From an uncultured beta proteobacterium (GTDB lineage Bacteria; Pseudomonadota; Gammaproteobacteria; Burkholderiales; Burkholderiaceae_C), in NCBI GenBank assembly GCA_903938815.1, contig CAJAES010000105.1, positions 1-38,809 of the forward strand: a DNA stretch of 38,809 nt, read 5' to 3'. Position 1 is the first letter of the stretch, and each line of letters starts with the position of its first letter. The notes beneath the pieces were generated by a model. That model was given only the letters and a program-made list of their open reading frames with translations. It ran no database searches and was not told where the DNA came from. The translations under genes and the position numbers were made by a program. Below are positions 30,503 through 38,809 of the stretch, piece by piece.

Positions 30503-33286
30503 ATGAAAGTGAAGAATCTCTCCCGCGCCCTGGCGCCCGTGCTGCTGGCGATTGCCGCGGCTTCTCTGGTGGCCTGCGGCGGCGACAGCCCCGAGAAGCT
30601 GCTGGGCTCGGCCAAGGAACTGCTGGCCAAGGACGACCACAAGGCGGCGGTCATCCAGATCAAGAACGTGCTGCAGGAGAACGCGAACAACGCCGAGGCG
30701 CGCTTCCTGCTGGGCAAGGCGCTGCTGGCCGGCGGCGACCCCAGCGGCGCCACGCTCGAATTCCGCAAGGCTCTCGACCTGCGTCACCCCGAGGCCGCGG
30801 TGGTGCCCGAACTCGCCCGCGCGATGTTCATCGAGGGCCAGTACCAGAAGCTGACCGAGCAGTTCGGTCAGACCAGCCTGTCCGACCCGCTCGCGGATGC
30901 CGACCTGAAGTCGACGCTCGCGCTCACCTACGGCTCGATGGGCCGCCGCGACCAGGCGCAGACGGCCGTGGCCGCCGCGCTGAAGGCCATGCCCGACTAC
31001 GGCCCGGCCAAGGTCTTCGAGGCCCGGCTGCAGGCCGACACCGGCGATCTGGACGGCGCGCTGTCGGCGGTTGAAAAGCAGATCGCACGCACCCCGCAGG
31101 ACCACGACGCCTGGCAGCTCAAGGGCGACCTGCTGAACTACGGCAAGCGCGACGTGGAAGGCGCGATGGCGGCCTACCGCCAGGCCATCGCCGTGAAGCC
31201 CAATTTCGTGCCGGCGCACAGCGCGCTGATCACGCTGTCGCTGGGCAAGCAGGACCTGGCCGCCGCGCGCGCGCAGGTGGCGGCGCTGCAGAAGGTTCTG
31301 CCGGGTCACCCGCAGACTGCGTACTTCGCGGGCAACGTGGCGCTGCTGGCCAAGGAATACGACAAGGCGCGCGAGATCGCGCAGGCCCTGCTGCGCGTGG
31401 CGCCCGACAACCCGCGCATCCTGCAGCTCGCAGGTGCGGTGGAGTTCGAGAAGCGCTCCTTCATCCAGGCCGAGGCCTACCTGGGCAAGGCGCTGCAGAA
31501 GGCGCCCGATCAGGAAGTCTCGCGCCGCCTGCTCACGCTGACCTACCTGCAGATGTCGCAGCCGGCCAAGGCGCTGGCCACGCTGCAGCCGATGCTGGAC
31601 AAGCCGAACCCGTCTTCGGCCGTGTACTCGCTGGCAGCGCAAGCCCACCTGCAGGCCGGCGACCTGAACGACGCGGAGGCCGCGTTCGCGAAGGCCTCCC
31701 AGCTGAACCCGGACGACAAGCGCGCCAAGACGGCGCTTGCGGTGAGCAAGGTGCTGCGCGGCAACTCCGACGCCGGCCTGGCGGACCTGCAGAGCCTGGC
31801 CGCCAGCGACACCGCCACCACCGCCGACCTGCCGCTGATCGGCGCCCTGGTGCGCAAGAAGGACTACGCCGGCGCGTTGAAGGCCATCGATGCGCTGGAG
31901 AAGAAGCTGCCCGACAAGCCCGTGGCCGCGAACCTGCGCGCCCGCGTGCAGATGCAGCAGGGCGACAAGGAAGCGGCCCGCAAGTCGTTCGAGCAGGCGC
32001 TGAAGATCGAGCCGAGCTTCTACCCGGCCACGTCCGCGCTGGCCCAGATGGCCCTGATGGACGGCAAGCCCGACGAAGCCAAGCGGCTGCTGGACCAGGC
32101 CATCAAGACCGACCCGCGCAACATGCAAGCCCTGCTGGCCTCGGCGCGCCTGCGCGCCAATGCCGGCGCCCCGCGCGAGGAGATCGTGGGTGTCTTCACC
32201 AACGCCATCCAGCAGAACGCCACCGACCCCGCCCCGCGCCTGGCCCTGATCAACTACCAGCTGGCCAACAAGGACTTCAAGGCCGCGCTGGAACTGGCGC
32301 AATCGGCCACTGCCGCCCTGCCGAACAACACCGACATCCTCGAAGCCCTGGGCCGCGCCCAGGCCGCCTCGGGGGACAGCAACCAGGCGCTGGCCACCTT
32401 CAACAAGCTGGCCCAGCTGATGCCGCAGTCGCCCATGCCCTACCTGCGGCTGGCCGACGTGCAGTGGGCCGCGAAGAACCGCGAAGGCGCCATGCAGAGC
32501 CTGAAGCGTGCGCTGAGCATCGCCCCGGACAACCTGCAGGCCCAACGCGCGACCGTGGACGCCTACCTGGCCGACAACAAGATGGCGGAAGCCTCGGGCG
32601 TGGCGCGCGAGATCCAGAAGCAGAGGCCCACGCAGGATGTCGGCTTCCTGATCGAAGGCGGCATCGAGGCTTCGCAGAAGCGCTGGGACAAGGCGCTGGC
32701 GGTCTACAACACCGGCCTGAAGGCGGCCCCCAACTCCACCGAGCTGGCCACCCGCGTGCACGTGGCCCTGACGGCCGGCAAGCAGGAAGCCGCGGCCGAC
32801 AAACACGCGGCCGACTGGCTGAAGGCGCACCCGGCCGACGCCGAATTCCAGTTCTACCTGGGCGACTTCGCGCTCGCGAGCCGCAACCTGGCGCAGGCCG
32901 AGATGCGCTACCGCGAGGTGCTCAAGCTGCGGCCGGAAAACGCGCTGGCGCTGAACAACGTGGCCTGGCTGATGGCCACGGCCAAGAAGCCGGGCTCGGT
33001 GGCCATGGCCGAGAAGGCCAACGCGCTGCTGCCCAACCGCCCGGTGATCATGGACACGCTGGCGATGGCGCTGGCCGCCGAAGGCCAGGCAGCCAAGGGC
33101 GTGGAAGTGATGAAGAAGGCGCTGGCGCTGGAAAGCACCAACCCGCAGCTGCGCCTGAACCTGGCCAAGCTCATGATCCAGGCCGGCGACAAGGCCGGAG
33201 CCAAGACCGAACTCACCACGCTCACCGAACTGGGAACGAAGTTCCCGCGGCAGGGCGAGGTGGCGGAGCTGATGAAGACGCTGTGA
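30503..33286 (+). CDS. prsT: PrsT, TPR-repeat lipoprotein of the PEP-CTERM system
   Basis: This 927-residue protein has a lipoprotein signal, with lipobox LVACGG placing the lipidated Cys at residue 25. The rest is a long array of tetratricopeptide repeats (about twenty 34-residue units), recognisable by recurring patterns such as A-x-Y-L-G-K-A-L-x-x-A-P and L-N-L-A-K-L-M-I-Q-A-G-D-K-A-G-A. It probably sits in the periplasm or at the outer membrane, scaffolding the export or sorting machinery. The family PrsT matches the phylogenetic profile of the PEP-CTERM sigma-54 site together with PrsK and PrsR. A ribosome binding site (CGGAG) lies before the ATG. Forty bases separate it from prsR, so the three are likely an operon. 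Confidence 0.95.
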   Translation: MKVKNLSRALAPVLLAIAAASLVACGGDSPEKLLGSAKELLAKDDHKAAVIQIKNVLQENANNAEARFLLGKALLAGGDPSGATLEFRKALDLRHPEAAVVPELARAMFIEGQYQKLTEQFGQTSLSDPLADADLKSTLALTYGSMGRRDQAQTAVAAALKAMPDYGPAKVFEARLQADTGDLDGALSAVEKQIARTPQDHDAWQLKGDLLNYGKRDVEGAMAAYRQAIAVKPNFVPAHSALITLSLGKQDLAAARAQVAALQKVLPGHPQTAYFAGNVALLAKEYDKAREIAQALLRVAPDNPRILQLAGAVEFEKRSFIQAEAYLGKALQKAPDQEVSRRLLTLTYLQMSQPAKALATLQPMLDKPNPSSAVYSLAAQAHLQAGDLNDAEAAFAKASQLNPDDKRAKTALAVSKVLRGNSDAGLADLQSLAASDTATTADLPLIGALVRKKDYAGALKAIDALEKKLPDKPVAANLRARVQMQQGDKEAARKSFEQALKIEPSFYPATSALAQMALMDGKPDEAKRLLDQAIKTDPRNMQALLASARLRANAGAPREEIVGVFTNAIQQNATDPAPRLALINYQLANKDFKAALELAQSATAALPNNTDILEALGRAQAASGDSNQALATFNKLAQLMPQSPMPYLRLADVQWAAKNREGAMQSLKRALSIAPDNLQAQRATVDAYLADNKMAEASGVAREIQKQRPTQDVGFLIEGGIEASQKRWDKALAVYNTGLKAAPNSTELATRVHVALTAGKQEAAADKHAADWLKAHPADAEFQFYLGDFALASRNLAQAEMRYREVLKLRPENALALNNVAWLMATAKKPGSVAMAEKANALLPNRPVIMDTLAMALAAEGQAAKGVEVMKKALALESTNPQLRLNLAKLMIQAGDKAGAKTELTTLTELGTKFPRQGEVAELMKTL

Positions 33287-33327
33287 TGCGGCACGGTTAT
33301 CTCGCACAGTGCTGGCGACTCCGATCG

Positions 33328-33345
33328 CCTTACGATGAAGTAAGG
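33328..33345 (+). promoter_or_regulatory. Inverted repeat upstream of the antitoxin gene, candidate operator
   Basis: CCTTAC (33328-33333) and GTAAGG (33340-33345) form perfect arms around GATGAA. The site ends just before the AAGGAG ribosome binding site at 33349-33354. AbrB/VapB-type antitoxins usually bind palindromes like this and repress their own operon. Confidence 0.55.
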
Positions 33346-33361
33346 AAAAAGGAGCGACAGA

Positions 33362-33604
33362 ATGTCCACCGCAACATTGACCACCAAGGGGCAGATCACG
33401 ATCCCCGTCGATGTCCGCCGCGCTCTGAATGTCGAGGCAGGCGATCGGGTCGAGTTCGTTCAGCTTGAGCCCGGGCGCTTTGAGGTCATCGCCACGACGC
33501 GCTCTGTGCGTGAACTCAAGGGGCGCTTCGGCAAGCCCACACGCACCGTCACGATCGCCGAGATGAACGCCGCCATCGCGGCCCAAGGTGCGCGAGCGAA
33601 ATGA
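33362..33604 (+). CDS. AbrB/VapB-type antitoxin
   Basis: This 80-residue protein begins with a swapped-hairpin AbrB-type DNA-binding domain: LTTKGQITIPVDVRRALNVEAGDRVEF (residues 5-31), a classic match. The C-terminal part (about 45-80) should wrap the toxin. A palindromic operator and a good ribosome binding site (AAGGAG, seven bases before the ATG) precede it. Its stop overlaps the start of the truncated vapC-like gene (ATGA at 33601-33604), the normal arrangement for a vapBC pair. With the toxin gene broken, this antitoxin is an orphan here, though it could still counter a related toxin elsewhere. Nothing links it to the polysaccharide genes apart from position. Confidence 0.9.
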   Translation: MSTATLTTKGQITIPVDVRRALNVEAGDRVEFVQLEPGRFEVIATTRSVRELKGRFGKPTRTVTIAEMNAAIAAQGARAK

Positions 33605-33756
33605 TCGGTCTCGACACGAATGTCGTGGTGCGCTACATCATGCAGGACGACCCGAAACAGTCGGCCAAAGCCACGCGGCTCATCGAGGGCCTCACGAGCG
33701 AGAGGCCGGGCTTCCTGGGGCTACCCTGCAGCCTGCACCATCCTCGCCACGAGTGA
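33601..33756 (+). pseudogene. Truncated VapC-type PIN toxin
   Basis: The frame starts MIGLDTNVVVRYIMQDDP, the typical N-terminus of VapC PIN-domain ribonucleases, with the first catalytic Asp at residue 5. Homology-like sequence continues only to about residue 41 (ERPGFLGL), after which the frame reads through the 3' end of the opposite-strand serine hydrolase gene and stops at 33754-33756. A full VapC is about 125-135 residues, so two thirds including the remaining catalytic acidic residues are missing. The protein cannot be an active nuclease. The junction is at about 33720. I call it a remnant of a deletion or insertion. Confidence 0.85.
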
Positions 33757-34770
33757 CATCACGGCGTCCGTCTGCTGTCTCAGTGCGGGCGGTGGTGGCG
33801 ATGTAGCGGCCGTGGCAACGGCAAGCTTCAGCCCGGGTGCGAGCAGCGCGAACTGCCCTCCGTAGCCCCAAGCCCACGCCACGTGTTGCCCATGCAGGAG
33901 ACCCGTGAACCAAAGGAGGCCATAGCCAACGTCCGCAACGCTCCCGGGGCGCCAGGTTGCAGGCCCCTGCGGCGTGAGACTTTGCGCGACCCAGGATTCG
34001 GGCAGCACCTGGCGCCCCTTCCAGCGGCCGCCCTCGATCATCAATGCCGACAGCTTGAGCAGATCGCGGGGCCGGATGGCCAAACCGGCAGGTGCCAGCG
34101 GGTTTCCGTCGCGGTCGCGCCGCCACTCGAAGCGCTTGATGCCAATCGGGTCGAACAGATCACGTGAGGCCAGCACGGCCAGGTCCGCGCCCTGGGCACG
34201 GGCCAGGATCGGAGCGATCAGCGCCACCAGGGCGTCGTTGTACGACCATCCGGGCGGTGCGACGGAAATGGCCGGTCGGCTGAGCGCATAGCGCACCAGA
34301 GGCTTCGCGCCGGCAAGTTGGCCGAAGTGCATGGGATCGAAAGCAAGGCCGGATCGCCCGGAGAGGATCTGCCGCAAGGTCAGCGATCGCGCCGGAGAAT
34401 CAGGCACCTCATCGATGGCGTCTGGCAGCAGTTGCGAAACCGTTTCGTCAAGGCTCCTGATGCGACCGTCGCGCAGCGCCTGGCCGACCAACATGGAGCA
34501 GACGCTCTTGGTCGCGGAATTGACGGGTTGCAGGTCGTCGGGTCCTGCGCCGCCGTAGTAGCGCTCGGCCACCAGGACGCCGCTATGCGATACCAGCAGA
34601 GCGCGCAAGCCGGGCAATGACTCTCCAGCGTTCAGGGCATCCGCGACATCGCCAGCACGCATGCCGCTGGCCTGCGGCGCACCCACATCCCAGTCGGGTG
34701 CCTCGACCCCGAACACTCGCCCGGCTGCGAGCGATGCGCCGGACATGACGAAGTCGCGTCTCCAGATCAT
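33721..34770 (-). CDS. Beta-lactamase-fold serine hydrolase (class C/CubicO-like)
   Basis: This 349-residue protein belongs to the beta-lactamase-related family of serine hydrolases (esterases and DD-peptidases). The nucleophile motif SATK lies at 85-88, WSYND at 175-179 probably replaces the usual Tyr-x-Asn motif, and [17 protein letters not shown] near 310 corresponds to the third motif. The N-terminus [19 protein letters not shown] looks like a Tat-type export signal. I start at ATG 34770, where GGGAG lies five bases upstream, rather than at the in-frame ATG at 34875. Its 3' end abuts the broken vapC remnant at 33720. Substrate is unknown and I see no functional link to the neighbouring genes. 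Confidence 0.82.
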   Translation of the reverse strand: MIWRRDFVMSGASLAAGRVFGVEAPDWDVGAPQASGMRAGDVADALNAGESLPGLRALLVSHSGVLVAERYYGGAGPDDLQPVNSATKSVCSMLVGQALRDGRIRSLDETVSQLLPDAIDEVPDSPARSLTLRQILSGRSGLAFDPMHFGQLAGAKPLVRYALSRPAISVAPPGWSYNDALVALIAPILARAQGADLAVLASRDLFDPIGIKRFEWRRDRDGNPLAPAGLAIRPRDLLKLSALMIEGGRWKGRQVLPESWVAQSLTPQGPATWRPGSVADVGYGLLWFTGLLHGQHVAWAWGYGGQFALLAPGLKLAVATAATSPPPPALRQQTDAVMSLVARMVQAAG

Positions 34771-34791
34771 CGGGTCTCCCGGCCAGCGAAC

Positions 34792-34812
34792 TGCGCCGCG
34801 ATGTGCGGCGCA
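34792..34812 (-). repeat. Perfect inverted repeat between serine hydrolase and gltD genes
   Basis: TGCGCCGC (34792-34799) and GCGGCGCA (34805-34812) pair around a five-base loop. It lies downstream of gltD on the minus strand, without a T-run, so it may be a weak terminator or simply a GC-rich hairpin. Confidence 0.4.
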
Positions 34813-34947
34813 ATGTGCGACAACTTTCGGAGGATACGACTCGAGCGTCAGGGGGCCGCTGAAGATCGGCGGCACCCGTTCGTGGCCTTCGGGTGCAACC
34901 GTTCGACCGGGATCCCTTCCCGGCCGACGGTGGCCACCCGCGAACGC

Positions 34948-36426
<1,479 letters not shown>

Positions 36427-36454
36427 GATCTTTCCTCGCTCTTCGTCAGCGTGA

Positions 36455-38809
<2,355 letters not shown>

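Noticed and set aside
30455..33586. Very long minus-strand open frame (over 1,000 residues) opposite prsT
   Set aside because: It is rich in Arg, Gly, Gln, His and Leu, the usual signature of an antisense frame opposite high-GC TPR coding sequence. It has no domain.

Overview
The window is high-GC DNA with dense, tightly spaced genes and looks like a betaproteobacterium, most likely order Burkholderiales. That placement is an inference from composition and from the protein sorting system present. About 33 of the 38.8 kb hold a PEP-CTERM/exosortase A (XrtA) exopolysaccharide locus with its regulators. Ordinary housekeeping genes (gltD, gltB) lie at the right edge and the tail of an IS256-like element at the left edge.

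Layout. (1) 1-314: end of an insertion sequence, then a short stretch without a convincing gene. (2) 315-10262, minus strand: the distal polymer-building half. It encodes an amidotransferase, three glycosyltransferases, a 56-residue membrane protein, an O-antigen-ligase-like protein, two polysaccharide deacetylases and a GNAT/FemAB-like acyltransferase. (3) 10382-20913, minus strand: the core operon. It encodes an outer-membrane export lipoprotein, a chain-length determinant, a tyrosine autokinase, a predicted outer-membrane barrel, an ExeA-like ATPase, a deacetylase, a FemAB-like protein, a glycosyltransferase and exosortase A fused to an EpsI domain. A strong GC hairpin separates (2) from (3). 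(4) 20914-21356: a 443-base divergent control region with a near-consensus sigma-54 promoter. (5) 21357-22169: a PEP-CTERM protein, the likely XrtA substrate.

(6) 22398-25282, plus strand: a twin-arginine-exported protein of unknown function followed by the HPr-rel-A cassette (PqqD-like chaperone, HprK-related kinase, nucleotidyltransferase-fold protein). This is the least understood part of the window. (7) 25543-26922: the priming sugar-phosphate transferase. (8) 26981-33286: prsK, prsR and prsT, the sensor kinase, sigma-54 response regulator and TPR lipoprotein known to co-occur with sigma-54-controlled PEP-CTERM genes. (9) 33362-33756: an intact AbrB/VapB-type antitoxin and a decapitated VapC toxin gene. 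(10) 33721-34770: a beta-lactamase-fold serine hydrolase. (11) 34948-38809: gltD and the 3' part of gltB.

How it fits together (inference from family knowledge). The priming transferase loads a sugar on undecaprenyl phosphate and the glycosyltransferases extend it. Deacetylases and acyltransferases decorate it. The chain-length protein, autokinase, barrel and export lipoprotein move the polymer out. PrsK/PrsR with sigma-54 switch on PEP-CTERM genes, whose products XrtA cuts at the PEP motif and probably transfers to a surface acceptor. The HPr-rel-A cassette inserted between the PEP-CTERM gene and the priming transferase may modify a peptide or protein.
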